Source: Alkalinema pantanalense (lineage in GTDB: Bacteria; Cyanobacteriota; Cyanobacteriia; Leptolyngbyales; Leptolyngbyaceae). From it: a stretch of DNA of 64,000 bases. The notes below the pieces were generated by a model. It was not told the origin of the DNA. It saw only the letters and a program-made list of their open reading frames with translations, and made no database searches. Where the stretch lies: assembly GCF_050753345.1 (NCBI RefSeq), contig NZ_JBLZFX010000006.1, positions 1-64,000 of the forward strand, read 5' to 3'. Shown here piece by piece: positions 9,329 to 17,355 of this stretch. How positions within the stretch are numbered: position 1 is the stretch's first letter; each line of letters begins with the position of its first letter. A program made the translations under genes and the position numbers.

Positions 9329-10108
9329 CTAACCCACAATAACAGCAACTGTTTCCACCTCTAGCGCCAAAGTTATGGCAATCTGTTCGTGGCTTAGTCC
9401 CAGTTCTGCAAGTTTCAGCACTGCTTGGGTCACTTGAGCCTCAGCCCGATCGGCCCGTTGCTTTTCAGTCTCGGCCCGCTGCCTTTCAGTCTCGGCCCGC
9501 TGCCTTTCAGTCTCGGCCCGTTGCCGTTCCTGATCCGCCAGTTCCCGCAGTTCCACCGGATTGAGAAAGCGATCGCCGTTGGGTTGATAGAGTTCTAGGT
9601 CGTCTTCAGTTAAGCAAAAGCGAACTTGCAAACGCGGACTCACCCAGTTATTGTCGATCGTCACCGGTTCAAGACCCGATCGCCCTCGGAGAAAAATCTG
9701 TAATTCAGCAACCCGAGGATCATAAACGTAATACTCCTCTACGCCATAGCGATCATAGAAGCGAAGCTTCCGGGCCATTTCGTCAGCAGTATTACTATCC
9801 GATAGGATTTCAAAAACGATTTGTGGCGGAATTTGCCCTTCTTCCCATTGTTTATAGGATTTGCGGCTATGCTTGGGTCGCCCCAAGACAACCAATACAT
9901 CAGGCGCACAGCGAATCGTAGGGTCGCCCTCCACCGGATACCAAAATAAATCCCCCGCAACAAAGACATCATCCCGATCGCGATAGAAAATCTCCAAGTT
10001 TTCTTTGATTAGAACAATCCAATCAAACTGAATCGTACTATTGGCCAACGGTTCTCCATCCGATTCTGGGTAGAAAATTTCATCGGGCTTGGTCAGTTGG
10101 GTAACCAT
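9329..10108 (-). CDS. Uma2 family (DUF820) putative endonuclease
   Basis: A 259-residue PD-(D/E)XK-like protein of the Uma2 family, which is expanded in cyanobacteria. The core has the CAPDVLVVLG segment with its conserved PD, QIVFEILSDSN with the glutamate, and EYYVYDP. After residue 190 it carries a Glu/Arg/Gln-rich coiled-coil tail with three near-identical ERQRAET units, encoded by a 21-bp DNA repeat. The biological role of Uma2 proteins is unknown; nuclease activity is inferred from the fold. It is flanked by an intergenic gap on both sides. Confidence 0.88.
   Translation of the reverse strand: MVTQLTKPDEIFYPESDGEPLANSTIQFDWIVLIKENLEIFYRDRDDVFVAGDLFWYPVEGDPTIRCAPDVLVVLGRPKHSRKSYKQWEEGQIPPQIVFEILSDSNTADEMARKLRFYDRYGVEEYYVYDPRVAELQIFLRGRSGLEPVTIDNNWVSPRLQVRFCLTEDDLELYQPNGDRFLNPVELRELADQERQRAETERQRAETERQRAETEKQRADRAEAQVTQAVLKLAELGLSHEQIAITLALEVETVAVIVG
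9450..9512. repeat. three 21-bp tandem units inside the Uma2 gene
   Basis: Units starting at 9450, 9471 and 9492 (TCGGCCCG then T/C TGC T/C TTTCAGTC) are nearly identical and encode the ERQRAET heptads of the coiled-coil tail. A partial fourth unit begins at 9513. Confidence 0.85.
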
Positions 10109-10337
10109 GGTTTTCCCTCTGTCGCTGCGATGTGATTACTGTAACCTGGATTCCGAGTCCCTATATTTTGCCTGTCTAGCATCGTCCGTAGGTCAGAGCT
10201 CGGTCGATTCCCCTATTTCAGTGTACCGAGTCTGTCTAGAAACCATTAACTTCAAAGGGATTCTTCCCGTTGATCGTCCCCTGAACCCCCACTTTGCCAG
10301 ATAATAGAAAACTTGTTAATTAGCAATGAGAGACATC

Positions 10338-11540
10338 ATGGGGCGAGCAAAGAAGGTAGTGTTGGCCTATTCCGGCGGTGTGGATACTTCCGTTTGTATT
10401 CCTTACCTCAAACAAGAATGGGGCGTCGAAGAAGTAATTACCCTGGCGGCTGACCTAGGACAGGGGGATGAATTGGAACCCATCCGCCAAAAAGCACTCA
10501 ATTCTGGGGCCGCCGTTTCTCTGGTAGCCGATGCCAAGGCAGAATTCGTTAAGAAGTACGCCTTTCCAGCAATTCAAGCCAATGCCCTTTACGAAAATCG
10601 CTATCCTTTGTCTACTGCATTAGCACGGCCATTGATCGCCAAGCTGCTTGTAGATGCCGCCGCAGAATATGGCGCAGATGCCGTCGCCCATGGCTGCACT
10701 GGAAAAGGCAATGACCAAGTGCGCTTTGATGTGGCGATCGCGGCACTCAATCCCAATCTAAGAGTCCTAGCTCCGGCACGGGAATGGGGCATGAGCCGGG
10801 AAGAGACGATCGCCTACGGCGAAAAATTTGGCATTCCTTCTCCGGTGAAAAAGTCTTCACCCTACAGTGTGGATCTCAATTTGCTGGGCCGTAGTATCGA
10901 AGCAGGCCCGCTGGAAGATCCTTACTACGAGCCGACGGAAGAAGTGTTCGTGCTAACGAAGGCGATCGCCGATACCCCCAACGAACCTGAATACGTAGAA
11001 ATTAGCTTTGAGCAGGGCGTTCCCGTGGCGATCGATGGCCAAGCCTTTAATCCGGTAGATCTGTTTATTCACCTTAACCAACGGGTGGGCAACCACGGCA
11101 TCGGACGGATTGACATGCTGGAGAACCGACTGGTTGGTATCAAGTCCCGCGAAATCTACGAAACGCCTGCTTTGCTGGTTCTGATCCATGCCCACCGAGA
11201 TTTGGAAAGCCTCACCCTGACCAAGGATGTCACCCAATACAAACGCGGCTTAGAAGAAACCTACGGACAAATGGTTTACAACGGCTTATGGTATAGCCCT
11301 TTGAAAGAAGCGCTGGATGCCTTTATTCAGAAAACCCAGGAACGGGTCACTGGTACTGTGCGGGTGAAGCTGTTTAAGGGGAATGCCACGATCGTCGGTC
11401 GCAAGTCCACCAACTCGCTCTATAACGAAGATTTGGCAACCTACGGGTCTGGCGATCAGTTCGACCACAAGGCCGCAGAGGGCTTCATCTATGTCTGGGG
11501 CTTGCCTACGCGCGTCTGGTCTCAGAAAGTTCGCGGTTAG
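10338..11540 (+). CDS. argG: argininosuccinate synthase
   Basis: Condenses citrulline with aspartate using ATP to give argininosuccinate in arginine synthesis. The protein is 400 residues, normal length. The N-terminal ATP pyrophosphatase signature AYSGGVDTSV follows MGRAKKVV, then GCTGKGNDQVRF in the middle and YSVDLNLLGRSIEAGPLEDP, all hallmark ASS segments. An in-frame ATG at 10326 would add four residues (MRDI); the ATG at 10338 matches the usual cyanobacterial start. It is monocistronic and ends ahead of a structured convergent spacer. Confidence 0.97.
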   Translation: MGRAKKVVLAYSGGVDTSVCIPYLKQEWGVEEVITLAADLGQGDELEPIRQKALNSGAAVSLVADAKAEFVKKYAFPAIQANALYENRYPLSTALARPLIAKLLVDAAAEYGADAVAHGCTGKGNDQVRFDVAIAALNPNLRVLAPAREWGMSREETIAYGEKFGIPSPVKKSSPYSVDLNLLGRSIEAGPLEDPYYEPTEEVFVLTKAIADTPNEPEYVEISFEQGVPVAIDGQAFNPVDLFIHLNQRVGNHGIGRIDMLENRLVGIKSREIYETPALLVLIHAHRDLESLTLTKDVTQYKRGLEETYGQMVYNGLWYSPLKEALDAFIQKTQERVTGTVRVKLFKGNATIVGRKSTNSLYNEDLATYGSGDQFDHKAAEGFIYVWGLPTRVWSQKVRG

Positions 11541-11810
11541 GCGTTTGGCGGTGCTGCTGAAGCTTTAACCAGACGTGAGTCCGATGAATTCGCGGGGCGA
11601 TTCGATCGTCGGGGCTGCTCCGCAGCGAAGATCGGGGAACTTCTCCCCTTAAGGCAATTTGCTCTGGCAGAGCGTCAGAGAAATCGCCTTACCCCCTGCT
11701 ATATCAGGGGACTCTACTCCCCCGACACCCAAGTGACTTCTCCGTCCCAGTACAGGGGATTTGTGAAGGGAAATTTTGCTTGTCGAACTCACGTTAACCA
11801 GATAAACTTC
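11541..11810. other. hairpin-rich spacer downstream of argG
   Basis: Several short inverted repeats occur in a row: GCTGC/GCAGC (11614-11626), GCTCT/AGAGC (11661-11673) nested within AAGGC-AATTT/AAATCGCCTT (11651-11690), and CCCCTG/CAGGGG (11693-11710). No gene is seen. It may be a transcribed 3' region or the remnant of a palindromic repeat. Confidence 0.45.
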
Positions 11811-11860
11811 CAACAAAAATAGCGATCGTCCCAGGATGAAGACGATCGCTATTTTTGTTG
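11811..11860. terminator. bidirectional terminator between argG and the DedA gene
   Basis: A perfect 20-bp inverted repeat (11811-11830 with 11841-11860) surrounds a 10-nt loop. Each stem contains a GCGATCG core and an AAAAAT/ATTTTT edge, which gives a T-tract on both strands. It serves convergent genes. Confidence 0.85.
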
Positions 11861-11907
11861 AACAATCGCGGGTTAAACGATCGTGCCCTCCAGAGCAATT
11901 TGACTAA

Positions 11908-12558
11908 CTATTCCCCTTCAGCAGAATGTTGAGGGGTCACGATGGGCTTATGCTTGCGTGACTCCAACCAGAGAGGAATGGCGATCACAGCAACTACGAT
12001 CGCAAGGGCAATGAAAGCAAACTGTGAGGCCAAACTGATGAGTTTCTCCAGAGGCACCAATTGCCCTGCAAAAAAAGCAAGACTTACCATCACCGTGGCC
12101 CAAGTCAGTGCCCCAGCGATGTTATAAGCCATAAACTTCCAAAAGGGCATTTCGGCAATCCCCGCTAAGGGACTAGCGAAGACGCGCAAGAGGGCAATAA
12201 AGCGTCCAAAAAAGACGGCTTTACCAGCACTAGCGCTGAATTGTTGGCGCAAATCTTCTAATTGAGACTCCTGGAAACGCAGCAGCTTACCCAGACCGAG
12301 CAGCAGCGGCCACCCCCCTGCACGGCCAATCCAATAGCCCGCAGTACCACCCAGAGCTGCTCCACCTGCCGCATCTAGGAGCACCCATTGATATTTCAAT
12401 TGCTCACTACCCGCCAAAAAACCACCGACGATCGTCACCGTTTCGCCAGGAATGGGTAAACCCAGATTTTCCAGCAAGATCCCCACAAAAACTGCCCAGT
12501 AGCCGTACTTCTGGGCAATGTCTTCAATTAGCTCTGGCGAAATGAAGTCCAATGACAT
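11908..12558 (-). CDS. DedA family membrane protein
   Basis: A 216-residue DedA/SNARE-associated-type inner-membrane protein. Family marks are ENLGLPIPGETV (with the re-entrant Pro-Gly-Glu), GYWIGRAGG, and FFGRFIALLRVFASPLAGIAEM with the conserved Arg in the F-x-R-F and R-x-F motifs. DedA proteins act in membrane homeostasis and lipid-carrier flipping (undecaprenyl-phosphate or phospholipid). The frame is open from an ATG at 12582, but the ATG at 12558 has AAGGA six bases upstream and the protein then begins MSLDFISPE, which is preferred. Confidence 0.92.
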   Translation of the reverse strand: MSLDFISPELIEDIAQKYGYWAVFVGILLENLGLPIPGETVTIVGGFLAGSEQLKYQWVLLDAAGGAALGGTAGYWIGRAGGWPLLLGLGKLLRFQESQLEDLRQQFSASAGKAVFFGRFIALLRVFASPLAGIAEMPFWKFMAYNIAGALTWATVMVSLAFFAGQLVPLEKLISLASQFAFIALAIVVAVIAIPLWLESRKHKPIVTPQHSAEGE

Positions 12559-13021
12559 TAGACGTCCTTTACAATCCTTCATGCACCCATCTATCTTGGC
12601 GTGCAGTTATCCAGACTGTCAATCAAGTCTTTATTGCTTTAAGTAAAGTCTAGCCAGCCAATTTGGACGATCGAGATTTTAAATTAAAGAAAACATGATC
12701 CCTGTTCAAAGATTTCTTTAAGAAACTAGGCTTGCTTTCTGCCCTAAGGTCAAGATTTAATGAAACCCTGACAAAATAGCTGGGTTCCCCAAAGCATGAT
12801 TTCTATATTGAGACTATCTAGCCTCCGCAGAATCACGGACTCTGTGGAGAGAAAATGTTAGGCATTTCACCGAGGAAGCTGGCTATCTTCTCAATCCATA
12901 CTGTGACAATTGATTGACGTGGTACCGGCTTGAACCAAATCAACATCAAATCATAACCGTTCAATCCATGAGTCTTAGTCAAGAAAATCTTAACCAAAAG
13001 CATTTAACCGAGGGGTGTTCC
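12559..13021. other. divergent spacer between DedA and STAS genes
   Basis: Low-complexity AT-rich region with short inverted tracts such as CTTTATTGCTTTAAGTAAAG. It must hold both divergent promoters. I see no RNA gene and no clear operator. Confidence 0.35.
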
Positions 13022-13369
13022 ATGACAGTGCCAATAGAAACTAACGGTTTGGTGGTTCTACAACCCCAATTTCAGTTTGATGAACAGTGGTTGGCTGCAC
13101 AAATGAATCAGGTTTCACACCATCAATCCAGTTACTCTAATCCCACTCAAGTCAAACAGCTCTGGGTCCTAGATCTCTCTGCGATCGACTCCTTAGATAG
13201 CAGCAGCTTAGTTGCCCTTGCCTCGGGTGTCCAAATGGCCAAGCACCATGGAGCTCGAATGGTGCTTTGTGGCCTCAATCCGTCAATGCGATTGATTTTA
13301 GAAATCTCTCGTTTAGATAACGTTCTCCCGATCGTCGAAACCTATGAAGGTCTTGTACAAAACCGCTGA
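13022..13369 (+). CDS. STAS-domain protein (anti-anti-sigma-like)
   Basis: A 115-residue single STAS domain. The core strand-helix unit LWVLDLSAIDSLDSSSLVALAS contains the Ser cluster at the usual phospho-acceptor position of SpoIIAA-like proteins, followed by the helix and strand GARMVLCGLNPSMRLIL and a terminal regulatory helix. It may act in a partner-switching pathway controlling a sigma factor or other enzyme; no kinase or phosphatase partner is adjacent. The frame is open from a TTG at 12914 with ATGs at 12968 and 13022. The last has GAGGGG upstream and starts just before the domain. Confidence 0.85.
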   Translation: MTVPIETNGLVVLQPQFQFDEQWLAAQMNQVSHHQSSYSNPTQVKQLWVLDLSAIDSLDSSSLVALASGVQMAKHHGARMVLCGLNPSMRLILEISRLDNVLPIVETYEGLVQNR

Positions 13370-13445
13370 CTTTGAACAACTCCACCCTCCTGTCTCCACA
13401 GGATGGGGAACTCAAGGCAACTCATCTTCATTACCTCAACAGAGA

Positions 13446-13475
13446 AACAGGACACACATTGCGAGGTGTCCTGTT
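13446..13475 (+). terminator. hairpin downstream of the STAS gene
   Basis: AACAGGACAC (13446-13455) pairs perfectly with GTGTCCTGTT (13466-13475) around a 10-nt loop, followed by GATGTTTTAG. It is the first of two hairpins. Confidence 0.6.
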
Positions 13476-13480
13476 GATGT

Positions 13481-13521
13481 TTTAGGGGGATTGTAATTTC
13501 TTTAATTACAATCCCCCTAAA
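13481..13521. terminator. bidirectional terminator, 18-bp perfect stem
   Basis: TTTAGGGGGATTGTAATT (13481-13498) and its exact reverse complement (13504-13521) surround TCTTT. It lies between convergent STAS and coiled-coil genes. Confidence 0.75.
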
Positions 13522-13564
13522 TGGATCCAAATTAAGCCATCACATTTCCCAGTTACACCTTAGT

Positions 13565-13603
13565 TTTGCCGTTAAACTTTGCCGTTAAACTTTGCCGTTA
13601 AAC
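13565..13603. repeat. 13-bp tandem repeat, three copies, overlapping a stop codon
   Basis: TTTGCCGTTAAAC occurs perfectly at 13565, 13578 and 13591. The stop codon of the minus-strand coiled-coil gene (13598-13600) lies inside the last copy, so the repeat may have grown out of the gene end. Confidence 0.9.
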
Positions 13604-14164
13604 ATTATCCAGGGAGGAGATCCCTACCACAGGGAACTCTCCTTCCTCGTCAGTTCGGGCAAAGCTGGGCAAGTCCAACTGTCCTGCCTTGCGACTCCGC
13701 ACTGCCAATCGATAGCTGACACTTTGTAACTCGGCATGGAGCTTGCGATTTTCCCGCTGAATTTGGGCGACTTTTTCCTTGACGGGAGCCATCCGTTCAG
13801 CAAACTTCTGACGGTAGAGATTGGGCAGTTCCTGAACCACCTGTTCCAGCATTTGCGATCGATCGCTGAGTTCCTGAACCGACTGCTCCAGAGAGTTAAT
13901 CCGAGTATCGCGCTCAGAAATTTGATCCTGGTAAAAACTCACCTGCTCTTCCATACCCTGCAACTGTTCCCGCAGTGCCCGCATTTCGGCTAAATCCCGC
14001 TCAGTGGTCATTTGTTGAACTGGCTGGCGGCTATTTCCTTTGACCAGGCGAAAGAGTTCCTGGGAGAGCTGCTGAACTAATTGGTCACGGGTTTGCAGCT
14101 CTTCTTTGAGATGAACCACCTCAGCCTGAAGCTGCTGGAGAGTAGGGATTTCAGCTTGGGACAC
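13598..14164 (-). CDS. conserved coiled-coil protein of unknown function
   Basis: A 188-residue, mostly helical protein. Residues 5-145 are nearly continuous coiled coil (EVVHLKEELQTRDQLVQQL, then REQLQGMEEQVSFYQDQISE), with two breaks near NSRQPVQQ and PNLYRQKF. The C-terminal 35 residues are less helical (DLPSFARTDEEGEFPVV). It has no membrane segment or signal. The sequence style matches a widely conserved cyanobacterial family, but I cannot give a function. The start is GTG with GGAG 11 bases upstream. The stop lies in a 13-bp tandem repeat. Confidence 0.8.
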   Translation of the reverse strand: MSQAEIPTLQQLQAEVVHLKEELQTRDQLVQQLSQELFRLVKGNSRQPVQQMTTERDLAEMRALREQLQGMEEQVSFYQDQISERDTRINSLEQSVQELSDRSQMLEQVVQELPNLYRQKFAERMAPVKEKVAQIQRENRKLHAELQSVSYRLAVRSRKAGQLDLPSFARTDEEGEFPVVGISSLDNV

Positions 14165-14451
14165 GACTTCGTAGCTCCGTTAACTAACGCGGACAATCCG
14201 GTGAACAAGAAATTGATCAAGGAAGGATGCTGGCTATTTTAATCAGCGATCGGCAAGATGACACACTGTTCTCGTAAACTTCTCAGCAAACTTAACGTCT
14301 GGGCAAGCTTAACCGTGCAGTAGCGTGATCTGGCTCACTGATCTGACCCAGCAATTAGCACTTGAGAACCACTTAATCAAGACTCTCCAGATTAGTCAAT
14401 CCAATAGGTCAATCCAATGCTGCCTAAAATAACGGAGAACACCCAACCGAC

Positions 14452-14493
14452 CCAATAAAAAACCGAGGCGGAATCGATGGGCCGCCCCGGTTA
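14452..14493 (-). terminator. intrinsic terminator of rpsF
   Basis: On the minus strand, AACCGGGGCGG and CCGCCTCGGTT pair around CCCATCGATT (one mismatch) and run into TTTTTTATT. It lies about 95 bp past the rpsF stop. Confidence 0.85.
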
Positions 14494-14587
14494 TTAGAAC
14501 TCAAGCTAGCACTTGATCGTCCTTTCATCATCAGATTCGCCCACGATCGATTGGCTAGCTTAAGGAACTCGCAATTGACTGATTAGC

Positions 14588-14905
14588 TTAAGCGGGTACT
14601 TCTTCAGCTTCAACTGTTTGCTTGACGGTGAGGTAGCGAATGACATCTTCATTCAAACGCATCGCTCGCTCCATCGCGGCGATCGCTGCGCCCGTCACCC
14701 GGTAGTTCATCTGGATATAGATCCCTTCACGGTGACGATCGATTTCGTAAGCCAGACGGCGCTTACCCCGGTGTTGGGTCTCCAGGATGTCTGCACCGTT
14801 ATCCTTGAGAATGCCTTGATACTTTTCGATCGCTTGATCGACGGATTCATCCCCGAGGTCCGGGCGCAGAATGTACATTGTTTCGTAGATAAAGTTCTTA
14901 GCCAT
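14588..14905 (-). CDS. rpsF: 30S ribosomal protein S6
   Basis: Small-subunit ribosomal protein bS6, 105 residues. It has the N-terminal YETMYILRPDL strand, the RGKRRLAYEIDRHREGIYIQMNY central strand pair that contacts 16S rRNA and S18, and ends with DVIRYLTVK plus a short acidic tail. Length is normal. Unlike many bacteria, no rpsR or ssb is adjacent. A GGAG-containing leader precedes the ATG, and a strong terminator follows, so it is monocistronic. It is divergent from the FAH-family gene. Confidence 0.97.
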   Translation of the reverse strand: MAKNFIYETMYILRPDLGDESVDQAIEKYQGILKDNGADILETQHRGKRRLAYEIDRHREGIYIQMNYRVTGAAIAAMERAMRLNEDVIRYLTVKQTVEAEEVPA

Positions 14906-15044
14906 GGGTTTTCTCCTTTTGGACTAACTGGCTTTTTCCAGCACCAGGCGCTTGTCCAGTACTGAACGTGATCCAGTACTCCATGACGCTGACACCAAAA
15001 AAGCAAGGATCTACAATTCTATACCAGTTTGAGCACAAAGTCCT

Positions 15045-15854
15045 ATGGCACAGCGCTATGTCCGCATCCAAACCCCTGATAACCGCATTTTCTATGGGTT
15101 GCTTCACCTCGATCGCACTGTCCAGGTGCTCGATGCCCCCCCTTGGTTACACGGGCAGCCCATGGATTTGACGTTTCCTGAAACTGACTACCAACTGTTA
15201 GCGCCCTGCGCCCCCTCAAAAATTGTGGCCGTTGGGAAAAACTATGCTAAACACGCCGCAGAAATGGGTGGGCCGTTACCTTCAGAGCCCCTACTGTTTC
15301 TCAAACCCACCACGACGATCGTGGCCCATGGTGCGCGTGTTCTCTATCCTCCCCAGTCAGAGCGGGTGGATTATGAAGGGGAACTCGCTGTGATTATTGG
15401 TGATCGGGCAGTGGATTGTTCGCTCGCCGAAGCTGAAACCAAAATTTGGGGATACACGATCGCCAACGATGTGACCGCCCGAGATTTACAACAAAAAGAT
15501 GGCCAGTGGACGCGCGCAAAAGGCTTTGATACTTTTTGTCCGATCGGCCCTTGGATAGTTCGAGAAATTAGTCCAGAGGCCCAAGTCACAACTTTTTTGA
15601 ATGAAGCCAAAGTACAAGCCGCCTCAATCAGTGAAATGGTTTTTTCTCCCACCGCTTTGGTGGCCTACATCAGCCACATTATGACGTTGCTGCCGGGAGA
15701 TGTGATTCTTACAGGCACTCCGGAGGGGATCGGCCCGATGCAGATCGGCGATCGGGTACGAGTGTCGATCGAGGGCATTGGATTTCTGGAAAACCCAGTT
15801 CACAAACGTTTAAGCCCTGAGCCCTCGGACAATCCCGCCCCGACCTTGCTATAA
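15045..15854 (+). CDS. fumarylacetoacetate hydrolase (FAH) family protein
   Basis: A 269-residue FAH-fold enzyme. The core begins at KIVAVGKNYAKHAAEMG (59-75), and the metal site is visible as VDYEGELAVIIG (Glu111, Glu113) and NDVTARDLQ (Asp142), followed by KGFDTFCPIGPW and a GDVILTGTPEGIGP loop. Members hydrolyse C-C bonds in acylpyruvates or decarboxylate oxaloacetate-like substrates; the exact substrate is not predictable. The N-terminal 55 residues form the usual leader domain. The ATG start is clear. It is monocistronic and divergent from rpsF. Confidence 0.93.
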   Translation: MAQRYVRIQTPDNRIFYGLLHLDRTVQVLDAPPWLHGQPMDLTFPETDYQLLAPCAPSKIVAVGKNYAKHAAEMGGPLPSEPLLFLKPTTTIVAHGARVLYPPQSERVDYEGELAVIIGDRAVDCSLAEAETKIWGYTIANDVTARDLQQKDGQWTRAKGFDTFCPIGPWIVREISPEAQVTTFLNEAKVQAASISEMVFSPTALVAYISHIMTLLPGDVILTGTPEGIGPMQIGDRVRVSIEGIGFLENPVHKRLSPEPSDNPAPTLL

Positions 15855-15871
15855 CTTAACGACCTTGCTAT

Positions 15872-15935
15872 GACTCAGTCATCACTCAGTCATCACTCAG
15901 TATCCCTCAGCTCTCACAGCTCTCACTCAGCCACT
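15872..15935. repeat. CTCAG-rich short direct repeats
   Basis: TCATCACTCAG is repeated, followed by degenerate CTCTCACAGCTCTCACTCAG units. It is simple repetitive sequence in the spacer after the FAH-family gene. Confidence 0.65.
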
Positions 15936-16084
15936 GTCCGACCTGCTTGCACTAGATCATCCATCGTGGGCAAGCAGCAAGCCCACCACAAGTCATAAGC
16001 AAGTCATAAGCTGGCTGGCTAAGAGTAGCAGCGCTAGTCGTCTGTCTACTAGTTTAGTCAGGCACTTGGTGAGGAACCCAATGG

Positions 16085-16582
16085 TTAGTAACGCACTTGG
16101 TTAGAAACCGCTTCAGAGATGGCTGGAATCTCCGCGTATCTGCCTAGTGCTGTCTGGATAACGGAATAACCCACCGCTACTAAACCACCGAGAAAGATCG
16201 TGTTGAACAGCGTCTCTGCCACGATCGTATTTCTAAAAATAGCCCCTAGGAAGTACTGCCAGACAATGCTAATCAGGCTGAGGACGATACCAAACAAAAT
16301 AGCCTGCATAACGTTGTAGCGCAGGAAATGGGAAAGCTCTGAGTTCCGCACCACCAGCATATAGAGGGCTAAAAAGATAGCAAAGGACAGTAAGCCGCCA
16401 AATCCATAGTAAATGCCGATGATCGGCCCTAAGGGCACGACCAACAGTGCAAAAACTGGTGCTAGCAACGAACCCGCAGTAATGCCTTGACTGACTAAAA
16501 CCAGGGTTTCCATCAAGGGCAAGATGTAGACCAAACAAGAAAAAAAGCGATCGGAGGGACTAATCGACCCACGGCCAGTCAT
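16085..16582 (-). CDS. Tic20-family membrane protein
   Basis: A 165-residue protein with four membrane segments in the Tic20/Ycf60 pattern: SPSDRFFSCLVYILPLMETL at the N-terminus, then VVPLGPIIGIYYG, LSHFLRYNVMQAIL, and a last helix before YAEIPAISEAVSNQVRY. The chloroplast homologue is a subunit of the inner-envelope protein translocon; the cyanobacterial role is unsettled. The frame opens at a GTG (16597), but the ATG at 16582 has GGAG nine bases upstream and is preferred. It is monocistronic. Confidence 0.9.
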   Translation of the reverse strand: MTGRGSISPSDRFFSCLVYILPLMETLVLVSQGITAGSLLAPVFALLVVPLGPIIGIYYGFGGLLSFAIFLALYMLVVRNSELSHFLRYNVMQAILFGIVLSLISIVWQYFLGAIFRNTIVAETLFNTIFLGGLVAVGYSVIQTALGRYAEIPAISEAVSNQVRY

Positions 16583-16746
16583 GCGCAAATTCTCCACTAA
16601 GATACAACGAGGCTATGCACCAGCATACTTTAAGACTTTTCTAGTCAGGCTTTTCTGGTTAGAAAAGCCTAGCCACATAGTCTCTCTATAGTCTCTCTAG
16701 TGACACGGTCTCTGCTGAACCCTGACAGGTCGATCGGGCCTCCAGG

Positions 16747-16944
16747 TTATTCAACGTTCAAAATCTTAAAGCCCATCTGGCATTGAAACTGACGGGGTTG
16801 TTGATCAACGGTTTTGGTGATCGCGTTTCCACACCGCAACCGCCCCCCGTGCCAACGAGGTTGACCACTCTGATCGGCCATTAGGCAGTTTTGGCAAACT
16901 TGCTGAGGAGAAATCAGTTGATCACCGACTAGAACCACTAACAT
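16747..16944 (-). CDS. small four-cysteine protein, unknown function
   Basis: A 65-residue protein beginning MLVVLVGDQLISPQQVCQNC. The cysteines are C17, C20 (CxxC), C38 and C55, so a zinc or disulfide site is possible. The region around RWHGGRLRCGNAI is basic. A GGAGG nine bases before the ATG supports translation. The composition and pattern look like a conserved small cyanobacterial protein, but I cannot name a function. It is transcribed on its own strand between the Tic20-like gene and glyA. Confidence 0.7.
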   Translation of the reverse strand: MLVVLVGDQLISPQQVCQNCLMADQSGQPRWHGGRLRCGNAITKTVDQQPRQFQCQMGFKILNVE

Positions 16945-17355
16945 GACTGCTACCTCCAGTGATTCGCCTGTGTCTCTTGACTTTATTGTAGGCGAGGGAT
17001 AGGAATGATCGTTTCAAACTTTATGGACAGTTTAAACTCTTACGCATCTTGAGGTCGTAACCAATGAGACAGGCTACAGCCCTTACCTCAAAATCCTTGC
17101 CTCGAATTTAAAAAATTTAGTTTCCTCTCAGGTTGCCCAATGCGTCAGACTTCTCAACGCAGTATGATTTGAAATCTGACTGAGCTAAAAATCGGTTGAG
17201 CTATCCAGCTCAACTATCCAATTGGCTAGCAAACCTAGCGGTTGGGATAACCAGGCAACCGCCCTAGGAGGCTAACCGCCCTAAACCAGGACATCAAAGC
17301 ACGTCTCTGACGTTTTTCCCATTTTTCATCACTCCATCTGCATAGGACTGAAACT
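16945..17355. other. glyA upstream region
   Basis: About 410 bp between a minus-strand small gene and glyA. It should carry promoters for both. A short direct repeat (AACCGCCCTA at about 17258 and 17275) is visible. I see no RNA gene or riboswitch. Confidence 0.35.
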
